Part shown: one piece after another, positions 51,072 through 60,487 of the stretch
Numbering within the stretch: position 1 is the first letter of the stretch
Layout of the letters: each line of letters begins with the position of its first letter
DNA from: Candidatus Chlorobium masyuteum
GTDB taxonomy: Bacteria; Bacteroidota; Chlorobiia; Chlorobiales; Chlorobiaceae
Length of the DNA: 64,000 bases
Direction of reading: 5' to 3'
Assembly (NCBI RefSeq): GCF_011601315.1
Contig: NZ_JAAORA010000007.1
Span: 1-64,000, forward strand
Notes under the pieces: generated by a model
Told to the model about the DNA's origin: nothing
Databases searched by the model: none
What the model saw: only the letters and a program-made list of their open reading frames with translations
Made by a program: the position numbers and the translations under genes

Positions 51072-52682
51072 TTACTTCATTTCTTTCGAGCCGGTACCTT
51101 CGGTTTTGAACTCCGAGGTGGTATGGAACTCAAGGTCGGGATAGTCCTCCCGTGCGGTTTTCATCATCCATTCACTCTCGGCAAAAAAGACCGGATGATC
51201 CTCCTTGTCGAGCGCAATGGCGTTCCATTTGCGGCGCAGAAACTCGTCAAGCATCTCCTTGTTGCTGCCGGTTATCCAGAATGCCTTGTGGAAGCGCAGG
51301 GGAGTAAAGTCGCACTGGGCACCATACTCGTGTTCCAGACGGAATTTGATGACGTCGAACTGGAGTTCGCCGACGGTGCCGATGATTTTGCGGGCTCCGT
51401 GCTGGATGAAGAGCTGGGCGACCCCCTCTTCGGTGAGCTGGCGTATCCCCTTGTCGAGCTGTTTAGCCTTCATCGGGTCGCGGTTTTCGAGCGCCTTGAA
51501 GATCTCCGGGGAGAAGCTCGGGATACCGCGGAAGTGAAGCTCCTCGCCTTCGGTAAGGGTATCGCCGATTTTCAGTGAACCGTTGTCATAGAGGCCGATC
51601 ACATCTCCGGGAAACGACTCGTCAACCACACTTTTTTCATTGGCCATGAACTGGGTCGGGCTTGAAAAGCGGATTTTTTTCTGCAGCCGGGTGTGGTAGT
51701 AGAACTTGTTGCGCTCAAAACTGCCCGAACAGATACGGAAGAAGGCGGTGCGGTCACGGTGGTTCGGGTCGAGATTGGCGTGGATTTTAAAGACAAATCC
51801 GCTCATCGCCGGTTCCGAAGCCTTGACAATTCGCTCTGCCGCTTCACGTTCATCCGGGCTCGGGGCAACGGTAAGAAAGGTTTCAAGCAGCTCCTTGACG
51901 CCGAAGTTGTTGATGGCACTGCCGAAAAAGACCGGAGCGAGCAGGCCGTCACGATAGGTCTCCTCATGAAAGGGCTCATAGACCCCTTCAATCAGGGCAA
52001 TATCTTCGCGAAGCTTCCGGCAGAAGCTCTCCGGAATCCATTTTTCCAGTTCGGGATCGTTCAGATCGCTGACCTTGATAATGCTTTCGCTGATTTTTGT
52101 GGTATTGGCTTCGAAGAGGTTGAGCCCTTTTTTGTAGAGGTTGTAGACCCCCTTGAAGCTCTGCCCCTGGCTGATCGGCCAGGTGAGCGGCCTGACGCTG
52201 ATCTGAAGCTTTGCTTCAAGCTCATCAAGCAGTTCAAAGGGGTTGCGCCCCTCTCGGTCCATCTTGTTGATGAAGATGATGACCGGGGTGTGGCGCATGC
52301 GGCACACCTCCATCAGCTTCTCGGTCTGCTCTTCAACACCTTTTACGCAGTCCACGACGAGAATAACGCTGTCCACCGCCGTCAGGGTGCGGTAGGTATC
52401 TTCAGCAAAGTCCTTGTGGCCGGGAGTGTCGAGAATATTGACCCGCTTTCCGGCATATTCAAACCCCATGACCGAGGTGGCAACCGATATTCCGCGCTGC
52501 TTTTCGATCTCCATGAAGTCACTGGTGGCGGTTTTGCGGATCTTGTTGCTTTTTACAGCACCGGCAGTCTGGATGGCGCCCCCGAAAAGCAGAAATTTTT
52601 CGGTCAGTGTGGTTTTACCTGCATCCGGGTGGCTGATAATGGCAAACGTTTTCCGCCGGGCGGTTTCCTTTATTAAATCCAT
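51072..52682 (-). CDS. prfC: Peptide chain release factor 3
   Basis: This translational GTPase removes RF1/RF2 from the ribosome after termination. The 536-residue protein from ATG 52682 begins [29 protein letters not shown] with the P-loop; other G motifs are DTPGHKDF (G3), FINKMDRE (G4) and the RF3-specific late domains ([29 protein letters not shown]). The frame is open a further 42 codons upstream, but those residues are not part of the family. Confidence 0.94.
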   Translation of the reverse strand: MDLIKETARRKTFAIISHPDAGKTTLTEKFLLFGGAIQTAGAVKSNKIRKTATSDFMEIEKQRGISVATSVMGFEYAGKRVNILDTPGHKDFAEDTYRTLTAVDSVILVVDCVKGVEEQTEKLMEVCRMRHTPVIIFINKMDREGRNPFELLDELEAKLQISVRPLTWPISQGQSFKGVYNLYKKGLNLFEANTTKISESIIKVSDLNDPELEKWIPESFCRKLREDIALIEGVYEPFHEETYRDGLLAPVFFGSAINNFGVKELLETFLTVAPSPDEREAAERIVKASEPAMSGFVFKIHANLDPNHRDRTAFFRICSGSFERNKFYYHTRLQKKIRFSSPTQFMANEKSVVDESFPGDVIGLYDNGSLKIGDTLTEGEELHFRGIPSFSPEIFKALENRDPMKAKQLDKGIRQLTEEGVAQLFIQHGARKIIGTVGELQFDVIKFRLEHEYGAQCDFTPLRFHKAFWITGSNKEMLDEFLRRKWNAIALDKEDHPVFFAESEWMMKTAREDYPDLEFHTTSEFKTEGTGSKEMK

Positions 52683-52887
52683 TGCTTGTTTCTGAGTGTT
52701 CTTCCGTTGCCGGAATGAGAGCATTTCTATGAGTGGCGCAAAGATACAAAGATAGGGTTTAAAAACAGAATCTTCGGATTCCGGAACAATTCCTCCGGAG
52801 ATTATCATGCAATACCTTATTTTTCACCTTCATAGAGCCGCAGCAGGTTGGATTATCGGCTTCCGGTCACGAAGTATTAACTGAAAA

Positions 52888-53682
52888 ATGAAAATTATTA
52901 TGAGAAGCTACAGGTTCAGCGTTATCATGGCACTGTTTTTTTGCTCCTTCCTGATCCTATCGGGATGCAGTGAAAGAGAGAAAGTCACCTCACTTAAACA
53001 GCTTGACGGCAAAGAGTTCGCCATTCCGACCGGAACGGTTGCAGATCAGCTGGTGCTTTCAACACTGCCGAACGCAAAATTCAAATATTTCAACAGCGTC
53101 ATGGATGCAGCACTTGCCGTTAAAGCCGGCAAGGCAGATGCTGCGGCTTATGATGAACCTATCCTGAAAAACATTGCCGCAAAAAACAGCGGTCTGGTCG
53201 TTCTCAAGGATATGATTACGGTCGATAACTACGGGTTTGCTGTCCGGCTTACAGACAGGGAGTTGAAAAAAGCTATAGACACGGTTGTCAGTGACCTGAA
53301 AAAAGATGGAACAACTGACAACATGTTGAGCCGCTGGTTCCCCAAATCGGGAAACCCGGCCTCTATGCCTGAAGTCACTTCAACCGGCAGCAAGGGTGTA
53401 TTGCGGCTTGGTACATCAAGCGTAACCGAGCCCTTTTCGTTTGTCGATGGTTCCGGAAAAATTGTAGGGTATGATATCGAACTGGCACGTTATATCGCCA
53501 AAAAGCTTGACAGAAAACTTGAGATTGTCAATATGGATTTCGGTGGTATGATACCGGCGCTGATTTCGGGCAAGGTTGACATGATTGCAGCCTGCATTAC
53601 CATTACCGATGAACGCTCAAAGCAGGTTCTTTTTTCTGATCCCTATTATGTCGGCGGTATTGCAGCACTTGTCAGAGAGTGA
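52888..53682 (+). CDS. Polar amino-acid ABC transporter binding protein with permuted lobes
   Basis: The 264-residue lipoprotein starts with a leader ending in the lipobox LILSGC. Its two halves are in reversed order: residues about 35-160 (LKQLDGKEFAIPTGTVADQL ... YGFAVRLTDRELKKAID...) correspond to lobe 2 and the C-terminal helix of ordinary SBP family 3 proteins, while residues about 175-262 (LRLGTSSVTEPFSFVD ... VGYDIELARYIAKKL ... ITDERSKQVLFSDPYY) are lobe 1, which normally comes first. The ligand is probably a polar amino acid. It heads a three-gene transporter interrupted by a dispersed element. Confidence 0.88.
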   Translation: MKIIMRSYRFSVIMALFFCSFLILSGCSEREKVTSLKQLDGKEFAIPTGTVADQLVLSTLPNAKFKYFNSVMDAALAVKAGKADAAAYDEPILKNIAAKNSGLVVLKDMITVDNYGFAVRLTDRELKKAIDTVVSDLKKDGTTDNMLSRWFPKSGNPASMPEVTSTGSKGVLRLGTSSVTEPFSFVDGSGKIVGYDIELARYIAKKLDRKLEIVNMDFGGMIPALISGKVDMIAACITITDERSKQVLFSDPYYVGGIAALVRE

Positions 53683-53686
53683 ATGC

Positions 53687-53843
53687 TACCGCTATTAATT
53701 TGTTCCGCGATTCGATCAGTTCGTAGAGCGGTGCTCGAAATCCACTCCCGGCCCCGAACGGTTCGGGACTGTGCTACCAATATTTCGCCCCTCCGGGGCT
53801 TGAACAATAAACCGCTTAAGACAATTCATAGCGGAAGTCTGAA
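53687..53843 (+). mobile_element. MITE-like dispersed element, copy D (diverged)
   Basis: Ends are TACCGCTATTAATTTGTTCC and AATTCATAGCGGAA, matching the inverted-end pattern, with the internal GGTGCTCGAAATCC. The middle is longer and more diverged than in the other copies and includes its own GC-rich hairpins (CCCGAACGGTTCGGG). It sits between the binding-protein and permease genes of one ABC transporter. Confidence 0.6.
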
Positions 53844-53894
53844 CGCTTTCGGGTTGGTTTTTGGATTACACTATTTCCTGAACGGGTTGTCGCG

Positions 53895-53925
53895 GGATGT
53901 TTGCCTTGCCGGTAAACATCCCGTT
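53895..53925 (+). promoter_or_regulatory. Hairpin upstream of the ABC permease gene
   Basis: GGGATGTTT pairs with AAACATCCC with an 11-base loop. It lies about 25 bases before the permease start and could attenuate or stabilise the mRNA. Confidence 0.35.
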
Positions 53926-53947
53926 CATCCAACTGAATAAGGCATCT

Positions 53948-54670
53948 ATGGAGCAAGGTGGATTATTGTCACTGGTTACATCATTAGCCAGTAGTTTTCA
54001 TAACAACATTATTCAGGATAATCGTTATCTGCTCATTCTTGACGGCCTGAAAACGACCGCCGTGATCTCGATTTTTGCAACACTCTTCGGTACTCTGCTC
54101 GGGGCGCTCATCTGTTTTATGCGAATGTCCCGGAACAGATTGCTGAGTCTTGCTGCAAAGGCCTACATATCGGTTTTGCGCGGAACACCGGTGCTGGTGT
54201 TTTTAATGCTGATGTTCTATGTTGTTTTTGCTGCCGTTGACATTGATCCTGTTATTGTCTCCGTTATTGCATTCGGGATGAATTTTGCCGCCTATGTTGC
54301 CGAGATCTACAGAGCGGGTATCAACAGTATCGACAAAGGACAGTCGGAGGCAGGGATTGCCATGGGCTTTACCAGGGTCAACACCTTTATCTATATTATT
54401 CTGCCTCAAACGGTCCAGCGTATTCTTCCGGTGTACAAAGGTGAATTTATTTCACTTGTCAAAATGACCTCAGTTGTCGGCTACATAGCAGTGCAGGATT
54501 TGACAAAGGCGAGTGATATCATAAGAAGTCGTACGTTTGATGCTTTTTTCCCCCTGGTCATGGTGGCAATTCTCTATTTCCTCATATCCTGGGTACTCAT
54601 GCTTTCACTTGAGTATATCGAACGACGGGTGGATCCGAGATCAAAAATAAAGCAGATTGAAGGCGCATGA
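53948..54670 (+). CDS. Polar amino-acid ABC transporter permease
   Basis: The 240-residue permease starts at ATG 53948 (MEQGGLLSLVTS). It is of the HisMQ/GlnP type, with five helices and the EAA loop at AGINSIDKGQSEAGIAMGFTRVNTFIYIILPQ, which contacts the ATPase. RYLLILDGLKTTAVISI is the usual first-helix signature. Its stop overlaps the ATPase start (ATGA), so both are co-translated. Confidence 0.93.
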   Translation: MEQGGLLSLVTSLASSFHNNIIQDNRYLLILDGLKTTAVISIFATLFGTLLGALICFMRMSRNRLLSLAAKAYISVLRGTPVLVFLMLMFYVVFAAVDIDPVIVSVIAFGMNFAAYVAEIYRAGINSIDKGQSEAGIAMGFTRVNTFIYIILPQTVQRILPVYKGEFISLVKMTSVVGYIAVQDLTKASDIIRSRTFDAFFPLVMVAILYFLISWVLMLSLEYIERRVDPRSKIKQIEGA

Positions 54671-55752
54671 TAAAGGTAGAGCATCTTTCGAAAAAATTCG
54701 GGAACCTCGTTGTACTTAAAAATGTCAATCTTGAAGTCCGCGAAGGAGAGGTTATTTCAATAATCGGTCCCTCCGGAACCGGCAAGAGTACCATGCTGCG
54801 CTGTATCAACCTGCTTGACCGCCCGACTGGCGGTTCAATTATTATCGATGGCGAAGATATACTCGATTCGCGTACGGACGTGCCGAAAATCCGCCAGAAG
54901 ATGAACATGGTTTTTCAGTCGTTCAATCTCTTTGCCCACCTCCCGGTTATCGACAATCTGACCATCAGCCCCATCAAACTGCTTGGCCGGAGTAAAATCG
55001 AGGCTGAAGAGAACGCCATGAGGATTCTCTCTTTGGTAGGGCTTGCTGAAAAAGCGTCCAGTTTTCCGGATGAACTTTCCGGCGGTCAAAAACAGCGGGT
55101 TGCCATTGCCCGGTGTCTGGCTATGCATCCTGAAATTATTCTCTTTGATGAGCCGACCTCATCACTCGATCCGACCATGGTCAGCGAAGTGTTGTCGGTT
55201 ATTCGACGTCTGGCAAAAGAGGGGCTGACCATGCTCATTGTTACCCATGAAATGGATTTCGCCCGGGATGTATCCAACCGGGTCATGTATATGGATGAGG
55301 GGATCATCTACGAGGAAGGGACACCGGAGCAAATATTCGATAATCCGCAAAAGGAGAAGACCAGGGCATTCATCAACAGGATACGAAGCATCCACTATCA
55401 TATCACATCCCCGAGATATGACCTTTTTACCATGAATGCCGAGATAGAGCTGTTTTGTGAAAAGCAGATCCTGCCATTAACAACCCGCCAGAATCTGCCT
55501 TTGCTTGTTGAAGAGCTGCTCCGCATCTACACCCCTCTTCTTCTTGCCACACCGCTGGATATAACCCTTGCCTATTCGGAAAAGAAGCAGAGTGTTGAGC
55601 TTCTGTTTGAAAGCGGGGGAGCAGAGGTCAATCCGCTTGAGAGCAGCGGTTTAGCGGATGAACAGGGCTTGAGCAATATCCGCAGTATGACCGGGAGTAT
55701 TGAATACCGGAGAGCAGGCGACAGGAACCGCTTGACTCTCTTGTTGAACTGA
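54667..55752 (+). CDS. Amino-acid ABC transporter ATPase with a C-terminal HATPase-like extension
   Basis: Residues 1-240 are a standard GlnQ-type ATPase: Walker A GPSGTGKST, signature LSGGQKQRVAIARC, Walker B IILFDEPTSSLDP, switch His in IVTHEMDF. The family normally ends near 245 residues, but this protein has 361. The extra 115 residues (FDLFTMNAEIEL-like helix, then LPLLVEELLRIYTP..., ITLAYSEKKQSVELLFES and GLSNIRSMTGSIEYRRAGD) resemble a GHKL/HATPase-type fold such as anti-sigma kinases, without clear N/G boxes. It may regulate transport. The extension is clearly in frame. Confidence 0.9.
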   Translation: MIKVEHLSKKFGNLVVLKNVNLEVREGEVISIIGPSGTGKSTMLRCINLLDRPTGGSIIIDGEDILDSRTDVPKIRQKMNMVFQSFNLFAHLPVIDNLTISPIKLLGRSKIEAEENAMRILSLVGLAEKASSFPDELSGGQKQRVAIARCLAMHPEIILFDEPTSSLDPTMVSEVLSVIRRLAKEGLTMLIVTHEMDFARDVSNRVMYMDEGIIYEEGTPEQIFDNPQKEKTRAFINRIRSIHYHITSPRYDLFTMNAEIELFCEKQILPLTTRQNLPLLVEELLRIYTPLLLATPLDITLAYSEKKQSVELLFESGGAEVNPLESSGLADEQGLSNIRSMTGSIEYRRAGDRNRLTLLLN

Positions 55753-55915
55753 CGTGAGCGTCCTCTGCTTGCCATATTTTTCAGATACTCCTGAAAAGAG
55801 AGCTTTGGCGGGTTTCACAGCATAATCCTGATTTCCGGATTTTTCACCCCTTGAGGTTTTAAAAAAAATGCTATAATAGCTCACCGTTTTATTAATCAAA
55901 TAAGCAAGTCATACC

Positions 55916-56449
55916 ATGAATTTTAATCCCTGGCACGACGTTGAGATTGGAGAGGGTCAGCCGAATGTTGTCAACGCCATTATCGAGATTTCAAAAGGCA
56001 GTAAAACCAAGTATGAGCTCGACAAAAAAACCGGAATGCTGAAGCTTGACCGGGTTCTTTTCTCCTCGATTTTCTACCCTGCAAACTACGGCTTCATCCC
56101 GAGAACACTTGGTGATGACCATGATCCGCTTGATATTGTTGTTATCTCCCAGTGTGACATTGTTCCGATGTGTATGGTACGGGCAAGGGTTATCGGTGTT
56201 ATGCGCATGGTTGACCATGGCGAAGGTGATGACAAGATCATCGCAGTTGCCGAGGATGATATCAGCATGAGCAACGTCCACAACATCGACCAGTTGCCTC
56301 CCTACTTCGGCTCCGAGCTCAAGCACTTCTTTGAAGAGTACAAGGCGCTTGAAGAGAAGACGGTTCTTGTTGAAGAGTTCCAGGATGCAGCGGTCGCCCG
56401 TGAGTGCGTGAAGCATTCGATTGACAACTATATCAAGGTATTCTGTTAA
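55916..56449 (+). CDS. ppa: Inorganic pyrophosphatase (soluble, family I)
   Basis: This cytosolic enzyme hydrolyses pyrophosphate to drive biosynthesis. The 177-residue protein has family I signatures: [17 protein letters not shown] at the N-terminal side, [12 protein letters not shown], and [11 protein letters not shown] with the metal-binding aspartates. The later [22 protein letters not shown] is also typical. With hppA at 23062, the cell has both soluble and energy-conserving enzymes. The dispersed element copy C begins right after the stop codon. Confidence 0.94.
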   Translation: MNFNPWHDVEIGEGQPNVVNAIIEISKGSKTKYELDKKTGMLKLDRVLFSSIFYPANYGFIPRTLGDDHDPLDIVVISQCDIVPMCMVRARVIGVMRMVDHGEGDDKIIAVAEDDISMSNVHNIDQLPPYFGSELKHFFEEYKALEEKTVLVEEFQDAAVARECVKHSIDNYIKVFC

Positions 56450-56592
56450 GGGTCCCACTGTTTATTTGTTGCGCGATTTGATTGCTTCGTTGGGCGGTGC
56501 TCGAAATCCTCGTGTACTCTCGTGTACACTCCGGTTTCTCTGCTCCGTCCGCCTCGCACTCAAACCGCTCACGACAATAAATTAGCGGAACC
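56450..56592 (+). mobile_element. MITE-like dispersed element, copy C
   Basis: Begins at the base after the ppa stop codon. Ends GGTCCCACTGTTTATTTG and AATAAATTAGCGGAACC form the terminal inverted repeats (imperfect). The core shares TGGGCGGTGCTCGAAATCCT and GTACACTCCGGTTTCTC with copy B and inverted copy A. Confidence 0.75.
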
Positions 56593-56641
56593 AGATGAGG
56601 TATACCCTTGCGCACACACATATATTCGACTATCATCAGAA

Positions 56642-56677
56642 AGGCGGTCACTGTTTTCATGCAGTGACCGCTTTTTT
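56642..56677 (+). terminator. Terminator downstream of ppa
   Basis: Stem GCGGTCACTG/CAGTGACCGC with an eight-base loop and six T. Its sequence is largely shared with the terminator at 57488, including the preceding ATTCGACTATCATCAGAAAG. Confidence 0.85.
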
Positions 56678-56827
56678 CTTGACTTGCCGTACTGATTGCC
56701 GAACCTGCCGACCTGGTTCAGGCAATCACCGGAACACGGTTTGATTTGCTTGAGAATTGATTTCTTTTTATTGTGCTTTTGATCTGATTATATCCATCAT
56801 CCTTCAGTCCACCATCTCCAAACAACG

Positions 56828-57430
56828 ATGAAACGTTTTCTCCACGTCGGATGCGGACCCCGCAAGAAGAGCCAGACAACTCGCGGATTCAATACTCCGG
56901 AATGGTCAGAGCTGCGTTTTGATATTGATTCAGCGGTTTCCCCTGATATTATCGGTACCATGACGGATATGTCTGCTGTTGAGAGTGCTTCAGTTGATGC
57001 TGTTTTCTCAAGTCACAGCATCGAGCATCTCTATGCTCACCAGGTTCCTGTTGCACTTGCTGAGTTCAGGCGGGTACTCAATCCTGAGGGCTTTGCTGTC
57101 ATTACCTGTCCGGATCTGCAATCGGTTGCCGCATTGATCGCTGATGACAAGCTTACCGATCAGGCTTATGTTTCACCGGCAGGTCCGATTTCGCCTCTTG
57201 ACATCCTCTATGGTCATCGTCCCTCCCTTGCCAGGGGTCAGGAGTACATGGCCCATCGCTGCGGATTTACGCAAAAGGTGCTGACCGGAACGCTGCGGGT
57301 TGCGGGATTTACCATGGTTGCCTTCCGGAGGCGAAGTGCTCCCTATTTCGACCTGTGGGCACTCGCTGTCACGACGATGATACCGGAACCGGAGCTCCGT
57401 AATCTGGCCTCTATCCATTTTCCGGGATAG
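56828..57430 (+). CDS. Class I SAM methyltransferase (methyltransferase 11 type)
   Basis: This 200-residue protein has a divergent SAM site, MKRFLHVGCGPRKKSQ, in place of the usual glycine-rich loop; later motifs are FDIDSAVSPDIIGTM, VDAVFSSHSIEHLYAHQ, and EFRRVLNPEGFAVITCPD, typical of small-molecule methyltransferases. No membrane segment is seen. Acceptor unknown; the neighbours give no clue. It ends at a good terminator. Confidence 0.82.
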   Translation: MKRFLHVGCGPRKKSQTTRGFNTPEWSELRFDIDSAVSPDIIGTMTDMSAVESASVDAVFSSHSIEHLYAHQVPVALAEFRRVLNPEGFAVITCPDLQSVAALIADDKLTDQAYVSPAGPISPLDILYGHRPSLARGQEYMAHRCGFTQKVLTGTLRVAGFTMVAFRRRSAPYFDLWALAVTTMIPEPELRNLASIHFPG

Positions 57431-57487
57431 ATTGGCCCCTTGGGTTCTTCGCTGCACTGAACTGCTCATTTATTCGACTGTCGTCAG

Positions 57488-57525
57488 AAAGGCGGTCACT
57501 GTTTCACGCAGTGCCCGCCTTTTTT
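57488..57525 (+). terminator. Terminator after the methyltransferase gene
   Basis: GGCGGTCACTG/CAGTGCCCGCC with a seven-base loop, one mismatch and six T. It looks like a copy of the terminator at 56642 together with its upstream 20 bases. Confidence 0.8.
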
Positions 57526-57764
57526 GCGTTTGTGAGGAGAATTTCCTTTGCGTGAAGGATAGCAGAATAATTACCGTAGTTCGTTATCTTTTCTTCAGAG
57601 GTTCCGGCAGTATTCTTAGCTTATCAAACTGTCGTCGCATAAAAGTTGTGATTACTGCAGGAAGTTTAAATTGTTTAGGTAAAACGGTTTAATATTGAGA
57701 TGCTATTATATTGTCGAGTATAGTTTAAACTGTATAGTCAGAGTTAATTATTTAGTGTCTACCC
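57526..57764. other. AT-rich leader of the cyclase-like gene
   Basis: No gene. Base composition turns AT-rich from about 57690 onward and stays so through 58742, with an AT-rich tract TATTATATTGTCGAG near 57702 that may be promoter sequence. This suggests a foreign segment begins here. Confidence 0.4.
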
Positions 57765-58742
57765 ATGATGAAAAAAAAGAAAAATCCATATGTTCAGTCA
57801 GATAAGCATAAAATGTGCCGGTCCATTGTTTGTCATGCTGATATATTGGGTTTTAAAAAGAAAATAAATAATTCTTTTAATGATAGCTCTGCTCAGCAAT
57901 GTTTAGAGGATTTGATTAAATCTACTTCAGATATTTACAATAAAGTTGATAATGAATGGAAGCATTTTAGTCCGGACATATATTCGATATATGATATTAA
58001 ATTTTTTTCTGATAATATTATCATCGGACTTCCTTTGCGTAGTGACAGGTTAGAGTCTACTGAAGGTGAATTTAATATAGCAGTACATATAATGTCTGAA
58101 TATCAGTTAGAGCTTGCTAATGCAGGTTATTTTATCAGGGGAGGCTTGTCCTACGGTGAGCACTACATGGACCAACATTACATTTTTGGTAAGGCCTATC
58201 TGGATGCCCTTGATTGTGATAAAGAAGGAGACCCACCATTTATTTTTTTACACGATTCTGTTGTGAAATTATTTGATAAGTATGTGGCAAAGTGGGCTGA
58301 GAATAAGTATTTTGTATTTACTGAGTACAATGACCTTTTGCAATACAAAGATTCTATAATAGTAAATTATCTACAAACCTCATTTGCAAGATTTGAAAAT
58401 GGCGATTCAGATGAAATTATATTTAATAAAGTTGGCTGTCACAGGAATAGTATTTTAAAAGGCTTGGCTGAATTCCGTAATAACTCTAAAGTTAAAAAGA
58501 AATATGAATCGTTAGCAAGATATCATAACTACGTTTGCAAAAAATTTTCTGAAAAATATTTGCCTCGCGATATAATTCATGCTGATCAAAATTCGCGATA
58601 TGAAGAATATGATAAACGATCAGTCAGGTGTCAAAAAATAAAAAAGTATTTTATTGAAATTGATGAAGATCCATTTGAATGTTTTTCGAAAATCGACAAG
58701 AATAAGTATAAAGAAACAATTCGAAACTTCGGGGATGAGTGA
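57765..58742 (+). CDS. AT-rich gene, nucleotide-cyclase-like protein (inferred)
   Basis: A 325-residue cytosolic protein with strongly AT-rich codons compared with all neighbours, which suggests transfer. Residues about 22-170 follow the pattern of class III nucleotide cyclase-like domains: VCHADILGFKKKI at the first Asp, KFFSDNIIIGLPL at the second Asp, GYFIRGGLSYGEH and IFGKAYLDALDCDKEG. This suggests metal-dependent nucleotide chemistry. The last third (about 210-320) is Lys/Tyr-rich and unassigned. It starts at ATG 57765 (or ATG 57768). A role in cyclic-nucleotide defence signalling would fit, but no cyclase-specific effector is adjacent. Low certainty. Confidence 0.6.
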   Translation: MMKKKKNPYVQSDKHKMCRSIVCHADILGFKKKINNSFNDSSAQQCLEDLIKSTSDIYNKVDNEWKHFSPDIYSIYDIKFFSDNIIIGLPLRSDRLESTEGEFNIAVHIMSEYQLELANAGYFIRGGLSYGEHYMDQHYIFGKAYLDALDCDKEGDPPFIFLHDSVVKLFDKYVAKWAENKYFVFTEYNDLLQYKDSIIVNYLQTSFARFENGDSDEIIFNKVGCHRNSILKGLAEFRNNSKVKKKYESLARYHNYVCKKFSEKYLPRDIIHADQNSRYEEYDKRSVRCQKIKKYFIEIDEDPFECFSKIDKNKYKETIRNFGDE

Positions 58743-58835
58743 TCTCAAACCATTGTTATTTTTTTAACTGATAGTATTTTTTATGCTTATTTAGATGCAA
58801 AGCTATGCGGTTTAAACAGGTTAAACGACAGAGCT

Positions 58836-60224
58836 ATGACATACCGTATTGAAAAGGATACTCTGGGCGAGGTGAGGGTTCCTGCGGATCGTTACTGGGG
58901 GGCTCAGACCCAGCGGTCGCTGGAGAATTTCAGGATCGGGCCTCCGGGTTCGATGCCGAAGGCGGTTATTGAGGCGTTCGGTTATCTGAAAAAAGCTTCG
59001 GCAATTGCCAACTGTGAGCTTGGCGTGCTTGATGTGGAGAAGATGAACGCCATTGCCATGGTGTGCGATGAGATCATTACCGGGGAGCTTGACGACCACT
59101 TTCCTCTCGTGATCTGGCAGACCGGATCGGGTACCCAGACCAACATGAATGTCAACGAGGTGATAGCCAATCGGGCCCATATTCTTTCCGGCAAACGACT
59201 CGGGGAGGGGAAGCGGCTGCTGAAACCCAATGACGATGTCAACCTTTCGCACTCCTCAAACGATGCTTTTCCGACGGCGATGAACATTGCGGCTTATGGC
59301 ATGATTGGCCGCCATACCATTCCGGGCATAAAACAGCTTCGCCATGAGCTTTCGGTGCTTTCGGAAGCCACCATGGATATTGTCAAAACCGGCCGTACGC
59401 ACTTAATGGATGCTACGCCGATAACGCTCGGACAGGAGTTTTCGGGCTATGTTTCCCAGCTCGATCATGCGCTTGCCGCCATCAGCAATACCATGCCGCA
59501 TCTCACCGAGCTTGCGCTTGGCGGAACGGCGGTGGGAACCGGGCTCAATGCTCCGGAAGGGTATGCCAAAAAAGTGGCCAGGACCATTGCCCAGCTCACA
59601 GGCCACCCCTTTGTGAGTGCGGAGAACAAGTTTGAGGCTACAGCCGCACACGATGCTCTGGTTGAAACTCATGCGGCATTGAAGCAGGCGGCGGTCAGCC
59701 TGATGAAAATTGCCAACGATATCCGTTTGCTTGCCTCCGGTCCCCGATGCGGCATCGGCGAGATTCGCCTCCCGTCAAACGAACCGGGCTCGTCGATTAT
59801 GCCGGGCAAGGTCAATCCTACGCAGGCGGAGGCACTCACTATGGTTTGCGCTCAGGTTATAGGCAATGATGTTACGCTTTCCGTTGCAGGCATGCAGGGT
59901 CATCTTGAGCTCAATGTGTTCGGGCCGGTCATGATTGCCAACATCCTTCAGTCGGCTGAGCTGCTTGGGGATGCCTGCCTCTCTTTTGCCATCAATTGTG
60001 TCAGGGGGATAGAGCCGGAACAGGAACGTATTACAGCTCATCTGGAGCGCTCGCTCATGCTTGCAACGGCCCTGAATCTGCATATCGGTTATGAGAGGGC
60101 GGCTGAAATAGTGAAGCGTGCGGCTGAATCGGCCATAACGCTGCGCGAAGCAGCAGTGCTGTCAGGATATCTTACAGCGGAGGAGTTTGACCGGTGGGTG
60201 GATCCAGGGAAAATGATCGGTTGA
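58836..60224 (+). CDS. fumC: Fumarate hydratase, class II
   Basis: This Fe-independent fumarase interconverts fumarate and malate; in green sulfur bacteria it works in the reductive TCA cycle. The 462-residue protein shows FumC motifs: [15 protein letters not shown], the [14 protein letters not shown] stretch, [10 protein letters not shown] with the active-site His neighbour region and the signature [16 protein letters not shown] 58836 is clear. It is monocistronic, followed by an intergenic region with copy B of the dispersed element. Confidence 0.94.
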   Translation: MTYRIEKDTLGEVRVPADRYWGAQTQRSLENFRIGPPGSMPKAVIEAFGYLKKASAIANCELGVLDVEKMNAIAMVCDEIITGELDDHFPLVIWQTGSGTQTNMNVNEVIANRAHILSGKRLGEGKRLLKPNDDVNLSHSSNDAFPTAMNIAAYGMIGRHTIPGIKQLRHELSVLSEATMDIVKTGRTHLMDATPITLGQEFSGYVSQLDHALAAISNTMPHLTELALGGTAVGTGLNAPEGYAKKVARTIAQLTGHPFVSAENKFEATAAHDALVETHAALKQAAVSLMKIANDIRLLASGPRCGIGEIRLPSNEPGSSIMPGKVNPTQAEALTMVCAQVIGNDVTLSVAGMQGHLELNVFGPVMIANILQSAELLGDACLSFAINCVRGIEPEQERITAHLERSLMLATALNLHIGYERAAEIVKRAAESAITLREAAVLSGYLTAEEFDRWVDPGKMIG

Positions 60225-60487
60225 AAGGTGTTCATGGCAAGAAACAGAGGCTCATTTTATAGTATATGTTGACATGTGGCGGAATGTGTTGAAAAGTGTT
60301 GATTTCCTTGAACTTCAAGCTGTAAGCGTTAACATGGTGATGTTCCTGTTTTGATTGCAGTTAAATATTATGTTGTTGTAAAATAATAAGTTGAAATTAC
60401 CGCTTTTCTGCGGGCCGCGTCAGTTGCGGTTGTTTGCGCTCGGTGAAAGAAGCGTAATCATTTGTTGACAGATTGTTGATAACCTAT
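60225..60487. other. Intergenic region after fumC
   Basis: No gene. Several TGTTGA units (near 60267, 60288, 60298, 60461) are present, one of them TTGTTGATAAC close to a DnaA-box-like sequence, but no cluster that would mark an origin. No strong hairpin. Confidence 0.35.

Noticed and set aside
51693-52676. A 327-codon open frame on the plus strand
   Set aside because: It lies wholly antisense to prfC, which has every expected motif; the frame has no family signature and arises from codon bias.
53690-53850. Copy D as a transcription terminator only
   Set aside because: It has hairpins, but its ends and core match a multi-copy element, and it lacks a T run at the stem base.
60250-60480. TGTTGA repeats and a DnaA-box-like site as a replication origin
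   Set aside because: Only one near-consensus box, and no dnaA, dnaN or gidA gene nearby.
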